From: Lachnospiraceae bacterium
GTDB taxonomy: Bacteria; Bacillota; Clostridia; Lachnospirales; Lachnospiraceae
Direction: 5' to 3'
DNA: 64,000 nt
NCBI GenBank assembly: GCA_011960625.1
Contig: BLMJ01000174.1
Span: 1-64,000, forward strand
The notes under the pieces were generated by a model. That model was not told where the DNA came from. It saw nothing but the letters and a program-made list of their open reading frames with translations, and made no database searches. Of the stretch, positions 1 through 7,751 are shown in pieces. Made by a program: the position numbers and the translations under genes. Position 1 is the first letter of the stretch. Each line of letters opens with the position of its first letter.

Positions 1-39
1 AGTGGTATAGTGGTTTAGAAAGTATTCCACTATACCGCT
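1..39. repeat. Inverted repeat directly upstream of trxB
   Basis: Positions 1-13 (AGTGGTATAGTGG) pair with 27-39 (CCACTATACCGCT) as a 13-bp stem with one G-T pair and a 13-nt loop. No T-run follows, so it does not look like an intrinsic terminator. It lies only about 20 bases before the trxB start and may be an operator, an mRNA-processing or stabilising hairpin, or the end of an upstream gene's 3' region. The window begins here, so its wider context is unseen. Confidence 0.5.
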
Positions 40-60
40 ATAAAAAGGAGAAGTTTCGTT

Positions 61-1005
61 ATGAGCAAAATTTATGACGTAATTGTTCTGGGCGCGGGTC
101 CTGCAGGCTTGGCAGCAGGCCTGTACGCAGGCAGAAGCCGTCTTTCTGTTCTGATTATCGAAAAGGGACAGGACGGCGGACAGATTGCTATCACAGATGA
201 GATTGAGAACTATCCTGGACAGACTGTTGAGGGTGAGTCAGGACCGTCTCTGATTGCAAGAATGACAGAGCAGGCAGCAAAATTTGGCGCTGAGCGTGTA
301 TCTGACACGATTACGGAAGTGTCCCTTGAGGGAGAAGTAAAGGTGTTGAAGAGCTCGAAGGCTGAGTACCAGGGAAGAAATGTAATCATCGCTACAGGCG
401 CTCACGCAAGACCGATTGGCTGTAAGGGTGAGGCAGAGTACATGGGCAAGGGCGTATCCTACTGTGCTACCTGTGATGCAAACTTCTTCGAGGACTTTGA
501 AGTGTATGTAGTAGGCGGCGGCGACTCTGCTGTTGAAGAAGCTATGTACCTGACGAAGTTCGCAAGAAAAGTTACCCTGATCCACAGAAGAAATGAGCTT
601 CGTGCAGCGAAGTCCATTCAGGAGAAGGCGTTTAAGAATCCGAAGCTTGAGTTCATGTGGGATTCTGTAGTAGAAGAGCTTGGCGGAGACGAGATTCTGT
701 CTGAAATGACGGTTAAGAACGTAAAGACAGGCGAGGTTACGAAGGTTACGGCAGACGAGGATGATGGAATGTTCGGTCTGTTCGGATTTATCGGAACCAT
801 TCCAAATTCCAAGATCTTTGAGGGAATCATTGACATGGACGAGCGTGGATATATTAAGACGGACGAAGATATGCACACCAATATTCCTGGCGTATATGCT
901 GCAGGAGATGTTCGCATCAAGAGCTTAAGGCAGGTAGTAACCGCAGCGGCTGACGGAGCAATCGCAGCAGTTCAGGTTGAGAGAAGTATGTCAGACTACT
1001 TCTAG
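61..1005 (+). CDS. trxB: Thioredoxin reductase (glycine reductase operon)
   Basis: A 314-residue NADPH:thioredoxin oxidoreductase, the usual length for the low-Mr bacterial family. An N-terminal FAD-binding GAGPAG motif sits at residues 11-16. The redox-active CATC is at 135-138. A second dinucleotide-binding motif (GGGDSA) near 152 is followed by HRRxxxR (175-181), which is typical of NADPH binding. The C-terminal FAD motif includes AAGDVR. An AAGGAG ribosome site lies about 10 bases before ATG 61. It is followed by trxA and grdA, the order known from clostridial glycine reductase operons. There the pair passes electrons from NADPH to selenoprotein A. Confidence 0.95.
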   Translation: MSKIYDVIVLGAGPAGLAAGLYAGRSRLSVLIIEKGQDGGQIAITDEIENYPGQTVEGESGPSLIARMTEQAAKFGAERVSDTITEVSLEGEVKVLKSSKAEYQGRNVIIATGAHARPIGCKGEAEYMGKGVSYCATCDANFFEDFEVYVVGGGDSAVEEAMYLTKFARKVTLIHRRNELRAAKSIQEKAFKNPKLEFMWDSVVEELGGDEILSEMTVKNVKTGEVTKVTADEDDGMFGLFGFIGTIPNSKIFEGIIDMDERGYIKTDEDMHTNIPGVYAAGDVRIKSLRQVVTAAADGAIAAVQVERSMSDYF

Positions 1006-1073
1006 AGTAAGTAGTTTTCCGTCTGAGTGACGAACAGTTTTTTATCATAATATCAAAAAGGAGGATGATAGAA

Positions 1074-1391
1074 ATGATAGATGTAGATAAGAATACATTC
1101 CAGACTGAGGTTCTGGAGGCAGAAGGTTATGTATTCGTAGACTTTTACGGTGATGGATGCGTACCATGTCAGGCTTTGATGCCGAAGGTACATGAGTTCG
1201 CAGATAAGTATGGCGATAAGCTTAAATTTACGTCTCTTAACACAACGAAGGCACGTCGTCTGGCAATCGGACAGAAGATTCTTGGACTTCCTGTAATGGC
1301 TATTTACAAGGATGGACAGAAAGTAGAAGAGGTTGTTAAGGAAGAGGCAACACCAGAGAGCATCGAGGCGATGATTCAGAAGTATATCTAA
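1074..1391 (+). CDS. trxA: Thioredoxin (glycine reductase electron donor)
   Basis: A 105-residue thioredoxin. The active site is GCVPC (Cys29, Cys32) rather than the common WCGPC; a GCVPC site is characteristic of thioredoxins of amino-acid-reductase operons in clostridia. The cis-proline loop appears as GLPVMAI. An in-frame ATG at 1065 directly abuts the AAAGGAGG at 1057-1064 and is too close to be used, so ATG 1074 (9-base spacing) is chosen. Downstream is grdA. The protein probably reduces the selenenylsulfide formed on GrdA during glycine reduction. Confidence 0.93.
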   Translation: MIDVDKNTFQTEVLEAEGYVFVDFYGDGCVPCQALMPKVHEFADKYGDKLKFTSLNTTKARRLAIGQKILGLPVMAIYKDGQKVEEVVKEEATPESIEAMIQKYI

Positions 1392-1452
1392 TCGATATAA
1401 TTCTTGATCATATAAATGTTTTTTACCACACAAGAAAGGAGAAAGCATAATT

Positions 1453-1926
1453 ATGGCTATTTTAGAAGGGAAAAAAGCAATAATTATCGGAGACCGTGAT
1501 GGAATTCCGGGACCGGCAATCGCTGAGTGCGTACAGACTGCCGGCGCAGAAGTAGTATTTTCATCAACGGAATGTTTCGTCTGAACGAGCGCAGGCGCAA
1601 TGGACTTAGAGAATCAGAAGAGGGTTAAGGATTTTGCTGACGAGTATGGTGCAGAGAACTTAGTTGTAGTTCTTGGTGCAGCAGAAGGCGAAGCTGCAGG
1701 TCTTGCAGCAGAGACTGTAACAGCAGGAGACCCGACATTCGCAGGTCCATTGACAGGGGTCCAGCTTGGACTCACGGTATATCACGTATGTGAACCAGAG
1801 ATGAAAGAAGAATTCGACGACGCTGTTTATGATGAGCAGGTTAGTATGATGGAGATGGTACTTGACGTTGACGATATCGTTAGCGAGATGAGTTCTATCA
1901 GAGACGAATTCTGTAAGTATTTATAA
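1453..1926 (+). CDS. grdA: Glycine/sarcosine/betaine reductase selenoprotein A, with in-frame TGA (Sec44)
   Basis: The reading frame from ATG 1453 (AGAAAGGAG upstream) contains a TGA at 1582-1584, codon 44. It is embedded in the diagnostic context ECFV-U-TSAGAMD, then continues to TAA at 1926. Read through, the product is 157 residues, the family's normal size. Selenoprotein A carries the carboxymethyl-selenoether intermediate between protein B and protein C and is reduced by thioredoxin. Ordinary gene calling would either truncate the gene or start it at ATG 1600. Sec insertion needs SelA/B/C/D elsewhere in the genome and a SECIS hairpin just after the TGA. The GC-rich ACGAGCGCAGGCGC right after the TGA could form part of one, but I could not fold it. 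Confidence 0.96.
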
Positions 1927-1943
1927 GAGATAGGAATGTAAGA

Positions 1944-1985
1944 GGGGCGGACTCTATGGTGACCCACCAGGGTCTGCCCTTTTTA
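1944..1985 (+). terminator. Intrinsic terminator-like hairpin between grdA and grdC
   Basis: The arms at 1945-1954 (GGGCGGACTC) and 1970-1979 (GGGTCTGCCC) pair with two G-T pairs. An inner TGGTG/CACCA stem (1957-1961/1965-1969) extends the hairpin, and a run of six T follows at 1980-1985. It sits inside the operon, 47 bases before grdC. It probably lets only part of the transcription continue, so that the small selenoprotein is made in excess over GrdC/GrdD. Confidence 0.8.
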
Positions 1986-2032
1986 CAAAAACCCTTCTGT
2001 TATGGAAGAAATGAAAGGTGGTAAATAAAGCA

Positions 2033-3571
2033 ATGAACAGTGTAATTAGAGGTGCCAGCTACGTGCTTGCACATACACCACAGATGGTGGTATATAATGG
2101 GACTACCCAGACAACAGAGAGAATCGTAAATCCAGAGTCTGAGTATCTGAAAGACTTAGAGAGCCATTTACGTTCCTATGAGGAGTGTGTAAACTACTGG
2201 CCAAACCAGGTATATATCGGTAATGCGACACCGGAAGAGCTTGCAGGTGTGGAATTTCCATACTATGATAAGGTTAAAGAAGGCGCAGAGAGATACGGCA
2301 AGTACGGCGAGATCATGCCGGAAGAAGAGTTCATCCTTCTGGTACAGGCGTGTGATCAGTTCGAGGTCGTTAAGATTGATAAGGATTTTGTAAGCGCACA
2401 TAAGGATGCGTTTGCGGCTGACCCGATTATCACAGAGGATATTGTTGCAAGAGTTGAGGCAGGCGTAGAGCTGTCCGAGATTGAAGCAGCAGTGAAGGAC
2501 GAGCATGCAGAGGGAATCTACGTTGCAGGCAAGCTGGTTGCTTGTGTGAAGAGAGCCCATGATATTGATGTGAATCTGTCTGCTCACGTTATGCATGAGA
2601 ACCTGATGAGCAAGGCTTCAAGCGTACTGGCTCTGTTATATGGTGTAAAGAATGCAGGAATCAGCAAGGATGACATTGAGTATGTTATCGACTGTGCAGA
2701 GGAAGCGTGCGGGGATATGAACCAGAGAGGCGGAGGAAACTTCGCAAAGGCAGCGGCAGAGATCGCAGGTCTTAACAATGCAACAGGTTCAGACAGCCGT
2801 GGTTTCTGTGCAGGACCATCTCACGCACTCATTGAGGCAGCGGCGCTTGTGAAATCTGGAGCCTACAAGTGTGTGGCTGTAACTGCCGGCGGATGTACTG
2901 CAAAACTGGGTATGAATGGAAAAGACCATGTGAAGAAAGGTCTTCCAATCTTAGAGGACTGTCTGGCAGGCTTCTGCGTTATCCTTTCTGAGAACGACGG
3001 AGTAAATCCAGAGATTAACCTTGACATTCTGGGACGCCATACGGTTGGAACAGGAAGCGCGCCGCAGAACGTTATCGGCAGCCTTGTAGCGGATCCCCTT
3101 GAGAGAGCAGGACTTAAGATTACAGATATCGACAAGTTCTCTCCGGAGATGCAGAATCCGGATATCACGAAGCCGGCAGGAGCCGGCGACGTGCCGATGG
3201 CAAACTACAAGATGATTGCAGCGTTGGCTGTAAAGAGAGGCGAGCTTGACAGAAAAGAACTTGCTTCCTTTAGCACCAACCACGGTTTGACCGGATGGGC
3301 GCCGACACAGGGACATATTCCTTCAGGCGTACCGTACATTGGATTCGCAAGAGAGGATATTCTTGAAGGAAAGATAAAGACAGCTATGATTATCGGAAAA
3401 GGAAGCTTGTTCCTTGGACGTATGACAAACCTGTTCGACGGTGTTTCCTTCGTGATCCAGGCTAATACAAAGGCAGAAGCAGAAAAAGCTTCCGGCGTAT
3501 CTGAGGAAGAGGTAAAGGGATTGATCGCAAAGGCGATGAAGGATTTCGCAGCTTCCCTGATTGCAGAGTAA
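2033..3571 (+). CDS. grdC: Glycine/sarcosine/betaine reductase complex component C, subunit beta (GrdC)
   Basis: A 512-residue subunit of protein C of glycine reductase. Protein C accepts the carboxymethyl group from selenoprotein A and releases acetyl phosphate. The N-terminus (RGASYVLAHTPQM) and the central thiolase/FabH-like features (FCAGPSHALIEAA, VTAGGCTAKLGMNGKDH) fit GrdC. A GTG at 2018 is in frame but lies inside the AAAGGTGG ribosome site, so ATG 2033 is preferred. It is separated from grdA by a terminator-like hairpin and followed by grdD after 14 bases. Confidence 0.93.
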   Translation: MNSVIRGASYVLAHTPQMVVYNGTTQTTERIVNPESEYLKDLESHLRSYEECVNYWPNQVYIGNATPEELAGVEFPYYDKVKEGAERYGKYGEIMPEEEFILLVQACDQFEVVKIDKDFVSAHKDAFAADPIITEDIVARVEAGVELSEIEAAVKDEHAEGIYVAGKLVACVKRAHDIDVNLSAHVMHENLMSKASSVLALLYGVKNAGISKDDIEYVIDCAEEACGDMNQRGGGNFAKAAAEIAGLNNATGSDSRGFCAGPSHALIEAAALVKSGAYKCVAVTAGGCTAKLGMNGKDHVKKGLPILEDCLAGFCVILSENDGVNPEINLDILGRHTVGTGSAPQNVIGSLVADPLERAGLKITDIDKFSPEMQNPDITKPAGAGDVPMANYKMIAALAVKRGELDRKELASFSTNHGLTGWAPTQGHIPSGVPYIGFAREDILEGKIKTAMIIGKGSLFLGRMTNLFDGVSFVIQANTKAEAEKASGVSEEEVKGLIAKAMKDFAASLIAE

Positions 3572-3585
3572 GGGGGACGGTAACA

Positions 3586-4740
3586 ATGGCAAATAATATT
3601 GAGAGAATGATTGCCGATACCTTTATGGAGATGGCGCAGGGCCTTGAGACGGGAAGCTTTGGAAAGAGGCCCAAGGTAGCCCTTACAGGTATGGGCAGCG
3701 AGCATGGGGAAGAGAACTCCATGAAAGCAGCCGTAGAAGCGGCAAAAGACGGAATCGACGTATATTATATCGGAACATTAGAGGCCGAAGGCGTGACCAC
3801 CATCAAAGTGGCTAACGATGAGGAAGGCCATGATCGTATGGAGGAGATGCTGAAAAGGGGAGAGGTAGACGCGGCAGTTACTATGCATTTCCCATTCCCT
3901 ATCGGTGTATCTACCGTAGGTCGTTGTGTGACGCCAGCAACGGCGAAAGAGATGTTCATTGCGAACACAACCGGAACCTCCAGTACAGACCGCATCGAGG
4001 GAATGATTAAGAATGCGATTTATGGAATTATTACCGCTAAGGCTTGCGGGACGAAGAATCCGACCGTCGGAATCCTGAACGTAGACGGCGCACGCCAGAC
4101 TGAGAAGGCGCTGAAACAGTTACAGGAGAAGGGCTATGACATCGCATTTGCAGAGTCAGGAAGAGCAGACGGCGGCTGTGTAATGAGAGGAAACGATGTG
4201 CTTCAGGCATCTCCGGATATCATGGTAACAGATTCTTTAACTGGAAATATTCTGGTTAAGATGCTGTCCTCCTTTAATACAGGCGGAAGCTTTGAGGCTA
4301 CTGGCTACGGCTACGGCCCGGGAATCGGAGAAGGCTATGAGCAGTTAGTGATGATCGTATCTAGAGCCAGCGGCGCTCCTGTTATTGCAAATGCGATCCG
4401 CTATGCAGGCCAGCTTGTAAGAGGCAAGGTATTCGAGGTTGCAAAGGCAGAGTTTGCGGCAGCAAAAAAAGCTGGACTGAAGGAGATTTTAGATGCGCTT
4501 AAGGCTTCTCAGAAGCCGGCGGCAGCGGAAGAAGAAGTGAAAGAGCCTCCGAAGGAGATTGTAACAGCCCAGATTGCTGGTATCGAGGTCATGGACTTAG
4601 AGGATGCAGTGAAGGCGCTGTGGAAGATTAATATTTACGCGGAGAGTGGAATGGGATGTACCGGACCGATTGTACGCGTATCAGACGCTAATCTTGCTAA
4701 GGCAGAGGAAGAGCTTAAGAAAGCCGGATATGTGAATTAA
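3586..4740 (+). CDS. grdD: Glycine/sarcosine/betaine reductase complex component C, subunit alpha (GrdD)
   Basis: A 384-residue partner of GrdC with a fold like the PlsX/phosphate-acetyltransferase family. It catalyses the last step, arsenolysis/phosphorolysis of the enzyme-bound acetyl thioester to acetyl phosphate. The C-terminal motif GMGCTGP places a cysteine at residue 358. This corresponds to the catalytic Cys359 described for GrdD of Eubacterium acidaminophilum. Residues near 315-340 form a short charged, Ala/Glu/Lys-rich linker between the two domains. A GGGGGACGG ribosome site precedes ATG 3586. This is the last gene of the operon; a strong terminator follows. Confidence 0.94.
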   Translation: MANNIERMIADTFMEMAQGLETGSFGKRPKVALTGMGSEHGEENSMKAAVEAAKDGIDVYYIGTLEAEGVTTIKVANDEEGHDRMEEMLKRGEVDAAVTMHFPFPIGVSTVGRCVTPATAKEMFIANTTGTSSTDRIEGMIKNAIYGIITAKACGTKNPTVGILNVDGARQTEKALKQLQEKGYDIAFAESGRADGGCVMRGNDVLQASPDIMVTDSLTGNILVKMLSSFNTGGSFEATGYGYGPGIGEGYEQLVMIVSRASGAPVIANAIRYAGQLVRGKVFEVAKAEFAAAKKAGLKEILDALKASQKPAAAEEEVKEPPKEIVTAQIAGIEVMDLEDAVKALWKINIYAESGMGCTGPIVRVSDANLAKAEEELKKAGYVN

Positions 4741-4762
4741 ATAGACACACCGAAAGGTTTCG

Positions 4763-4808
4763 AAAGAAAAGTGGTATCTTGTTTCGTGATGCCACTTTTC
4801 TTTGTTTC
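4763..4808 (+). terminator. Terminator of the glycine reductase operon
   Basis: A 16-bp stem pairs 4763-4778 with 4788-4803, with one G-T pair and a 9-base loop. The downstream arm ends in TTTTC TTTG, giving the U-rich tail. It lies 22 bases after the grdD stop. Confidence 0.85.
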
Positions 4809-4848
4809 AGACAGGTTCTATAATGAAGCTGTGAGGTGTTAATAGTTT

Positions 4849-5769
4849 ATGGAAGCGGTTTTGAATGTAAGGGTTCCGGGCATTTTTATGCCTTGGAAAG
4901 AGATGAAGAGAGGATGCCTGGTGATCGTACTGTTCGGCATCCTGTGTCTTAGCGTGCAGAATTATGCACAGAGGAATAAGGTGTTAGAAGCGACACCGGC
5001 CGGAAGCGCTGTGAAACGTCGCACTGTAGCGCTTGCGAGAGAAGCAGATTTAGCGGGAGTCTATGAGAATGTGAAGCCAGCTGTCTCGGATATGAGAAGT
5101 AGACTGACGGATTTTCCTTCTGAATTAGGAACAGCAGTACAGGTTGTTCCAGTACAGAATACTATGACCTTGGAGCCGGAGGTTTTTAGGTCCATTCAGA
5201 CTCAGTGTGTGACGGAAGATTTGTTCGTATTACCGGAAAGGGATACGGGAATAAGAAATGACAGTGAAAGTACGATTTTCAACGAGATGGATACAGACAT
5301 TGTACTGCCGGTGATGCCAAAAGAAGAGTCTGAGAATGAGAAATGGATAGATGCTGTGATTCCGGAGGAGCCCATAACCACGGAAGAGACAGACGTTCCA
5401 GAAGAAAGTATTACGGAAGAAGAGACAGTGGCTCCGGAAGAAATAGCAGGGTTTATTCTGGATAGCGAAGGCTATATTACAGGGTATACAGAGGAAGTAA
5501 TTCTTAGAGACGGATTACTTTTCATCCCGGAGAGTGAAGGTTGTGTGGGAATCAGAAGAGGCGCGCTGGACGGACTGGGTGAAAGTATTACAGAAATTTA
5601 TCTTTCCGAAAATATTATAGACCTTGAAGCCGGCGTGTTCGATGCATTTCCTTGTTTGATGTTTGTAGAGGTATCAGGGAATAATCCGAGTTATTACAGT
5701 GATAATGGGATTCTGTACTCCATATCCGGTGAAGAGATTTTTTGTCCTTTTGGAAGAACAATTGAATAA
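4849..5769 (+). CDS. Membrane-anchored protein with C-terminal BspA-like leucine-rich repeat
   Basis: A 306-residue protein. A short basic N-terminus (WKEMKRG) leads into one hydrophobic segment at about residues 23-36 (CLVIVLFGILCLSV), so it is probably anchored in the membrane or secreted. The middle, about 155-200, is Glu/Pro/Thr rich with repeated PEE/TEEE units. This is a low-complexity spacer. The C-terminus, about 215-306, reads as one or two BspA-type (LRR_5) repeats: ESITEIYLSENI...AGVFDAFPCLMFVEVSGNN..YYSDNGILYS. Such domains occur on surface proteins of gut anaerobes, usually in many copies, so this protein is short. Function unknown. It stands alone downstream of the grd terminator, with a GAGGTG ribosome site. 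Confidence 0.6.
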   Translation: MEAVLNVRVPGIFMPWKEMKRGCLVIVLFGILCLSVQNYAQRNKVLEATPAGSAVKRRTVALAREADLAGVYENVKPAVSDMRSRLTDFPSELGTAVQVVPVQNTMTLEPEVFRSIQTQCVTEDLFVLPERDTGIRNDSESTIFNEMDTDIVLPVMPKEESENEKWIDAVIPEEPITTEETDVPEESITEEETVAPEEIAGFILDSEGYITGYTEEVILRDGLLFIPESEGCVGIRRGALDGLGESITEIYLSENIIDLEAGVFDAFPCLMFVEVSGNNPSYYSDNGILYSISGEEIFCPFGRTIE

Positions 5770-5937
5770 AAAGTACAAAATAAGAGGGATGATTTCTCTG
5801 TAGCGGCAATATATTTATCTGTAGAATTGTGCAGCAGGCGGGGGAAGCATCCCATAATTCTGTTTATAGAAGAATTTTCTGTTATTATTGGGAGGCAGGT
5901 GCTATAATTGAGAAAAGATTTTTAGGGAGGCATTGGT

Positions 5938-7170
5938 ATGAAGATTCTGCAGATTAGAAGAGACAAAGACGAATACATGGATATGCTTCTTCTGGCTGAC
6001 CTCAAGCAGGATATAATTGAAAGCTATCTTGATAAAAGTGAAATGTTCGCTCTGATTAACGGAGGAGATGTCTGTGCAGTCTGTGTGGTGGAGCTTTTGA
6101 AGAATCGAAAATGTGAACTAAAAAATATCGTAACCCGCCCTGAAGACCGTGGGAAGGGCTATGCCAAATATATGATTCATCACATCTGTGAGCATTATGG
6201 CAATCGGTGTGACACGATGTATGCGGGTACGGGCAATTGCAAAAAGAAGCTGGAATTTTTAGGAAAGTGCGGATTTGTCAACTCTCATATTGTGGCGAAC
6301 TACTATCTGGACCATTACAGCGAGCCAATCTATGAAGGAGCGGTGCGGTTGACCGATAAGATTTATCTGAAAAAACAGTTAGATGCAGAGATTAACGTGA
6401 AAAAGGTCGTAGACTTGGCGTTAGAGGCAGGAAGAATCCTGTTGAAAAATGGCGCGGAGATTTTTCGGGTGGACGAGACGATGATTCGAATCTGCAAGCG
6501 TTTTCATGTGGAATATGTAGATACCTTTATCCTTAGCCATGCCATTTTCATCAGTGCAGAGAATGGTATGGAGGAAACATATACGAAGGTGAAGCAGGTG
6601 CCCTTGTCGTCCTCCCACCTTGGAATTGTGGCGGAAGTAAATGAGTTGTCCAGACAGATTGCAGAAGGGCTTGTCAGCATTGAGGAGGCGTCCCGACGGC
6701 TTAGGAAGATAGACGGACTTCCGGAAAACAGAGGATATTTTCAGGTGTTTGCCGCAGGTGCAGCCAGCGGCTGTTATGGGTATATTCTTGGGGCGTCGGC
6801 GCTGGAAAGCATGGTGGCGTTTTTTATAGGGTGTATTCTGTATGTGTGGGTTTTGACAGCAAAGAAGCAGCATATATCGAAAATGATTGTGAATATCGTG
6901 GGAGGAGTCATCATCACGGCACTTGCCCTTGCTGCATACCATCTGCCGCTTCCGGGAGGCGTGAAGCTGGACGGGATGATCATAGGCTCTATTATGCCGC
7001 TGGTTCCGGGACTTGCGTTCGTCAATGCGATTCGTGATATTGCAGACAGTGATTTTTTGTCAGGAACCGTGAGAATGATTGATGCGTTGCTGGTATTCGT
7101 GTATATTGCAGTGGGGGTAGGCGTTACGCTCAGTGCGTACAACACGATGGGAGGAGGACTGATGCTGTGA
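5938..7170 (+). CDS. GNAT acetyltransferase fused to a threonine/serine exporter (DUF1212/ThrE) domain
   Basis: A 410-residue protein. Residues 1-130 look like a GNAT N-acyltransferase, with the acetyl-CoA loop RGKGYAKYM near 80 and a C-terminal ...LGKCGF. From about 150 the sequence becomes the cytosolic and membrane parts of the ThrE/DUF1212 family: AGRILLKNGAEIFRVDETM, then five or so hydrophobic segments with GSIMPLVPG. ThrE proteins export threonine and serine, and in many Firmicutes the exporter is split into a long and a short subunit. The next gene is the short one. The GNAT part is not normal for the exporter family. GGGAGG stands before ATG 5938. The last 4 bases overlap the next start (GTGA). 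Confidence 0.8.
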   Translation: MKILQIRRDKDEYMDMLLLADLKQDIIESYLDKSEMFALINGGDVCAVCVVELLKNRKCELKNIVTRPEDRGKGYAKYMIHHICEHYGNRCDTMYAGTGNCKKKLEFLGKCGFVNSHIVANYYLDHYSEPIYEGAVRLTDKIYLKKQLDAEINVKKVVDLALEAGRILLKNGAEIFRVDETMIRICKRFHVEYVDTFILSHAIFISAENGMEETYTKVKQVPLSSSHLGIVAEVNELSRQIAEGLVSIEEASRRLRKIDGLPENRGYFQVFAAGAASGCYGYILGASALESMVAFFIGCILYVWVLTAKKQHISKMIVNIVGGVIITALALAAYHLPLPGGVKLDGMIIGSIMPLVPGLAFVNAIRDIADSDFLSGTVRMIDALLVFVYIAVGVGVTLSAYNTMGGGLML

Positions 7171-7631
7171 TACATGAGGTGATTATGCATGTGGTCTGTC
7201 CCTTTCTAGGGACGATTGGATATGCTGTGTTGTTCAACGTTCCAAAACGTTTCTATCTTAGCTGCGGTTTCACTGGGATGGCGGGATGGCTCGTGTACCA
7301 GACAATCTTAAGTCAGAGGATTTCGGCTGCGTTGGCCTCCTTTCTAGGGACGATGGCTGTGGTATGTTTGTCTCGGGTGCTGAGTATCAGGAAAAAATGT
7401 CCGATTACAGTCTTTTTGGTTTCTGGTATCCTGCCTTTAGTGCCGGGGGCGGGGATTTACTACACCGTATATTATCTTGTAACAAATCAGTTGGCAGAGG
7501 CGTCCCGACGGGGAATGGAATCAATTAAAGTGGCATTCGCCATCGTATTGGGAATCGTATTTGTTCTGGCTCTTCCTGGGAAACTCTTTCAGTCCTTGGC
7601 GATTAGGCAAAGAAGGGTTAGAAAAGGTTGA
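7167..7631 (+). CDS. Threonine/serine exporter small subunit (ThrE_2/DUF3815 family)
   Basis: A 154-residue membrane protein with about four hydrophobic stretches and the motif SGILPLVPGAGIYYT. That motif mirrors the MPLVPG of its partner and is typical of the short ThrE_2 (DUF3815) half. It starts at GTG 7167, overlapping the stop of the upstream gene, with GGGAGGAGG as ribosome site. Translational coupling and equimolar assembly with the DUF1212 subunit are expected. Substrate (threonine, serine or another small metabolite) is inferred from family only. Confidence 0.78.
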   Translation: MIHEVIMHVVCPFLGTIGYAVLFNVPKRFYLSCGFTGMAGWLVYQTILSQRISAALASFLGTMAVVCLSRVLSIRKKCPITVFLVSGILPLVPGAGIYYTVYYLVTNQLAEASRRGMESIKVAFAIVLGIVFVLALPGKLFQSLAIRQRRVRKG

Positions 7632-7657
7632 TAGTTGTCTGATAAATATGGTACAAT
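7628..7657 (+). promoter_or_regulatory. Candidate sigma-70 promoter for the Sir2-like gene
   Basis: TTGATA (7628-7633), an 18-base spacer and TACAAT (7652-7657) lie in the gap after the exporter pair. Both boxes are one or two changes from consensus. The assignment is by eye only. Confidence 0.4.
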
Positions 7658-7751
7658 AAGGATAACACATAGACAGGCGTTTTTTTTATTAATAGCGGGG
7701 AATGACAATTTATAAAAATCGTTACAGTGATATTTGAAGGAAGGTGAGCAT

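Noticed and set aside
238..876. A 212-residue - strand open frame opposite trxB
   Set aside because: Antisense shadow of a gene with strong homology features on the + strand; no ribosome site or domain.
1600..1926. A 108-residue open frame starting at ATG 1600
   Set aside because: It is the part of grdA after the selenocysteine TGA; the real gene starts at 1453.
5823..5861. Possible hairpin AGAATTGTG/CATAATTCT after the BspA-like gene
   Set aside because: The loop is large and asymmetrical and no T-run follows, so a terminator is not supported.
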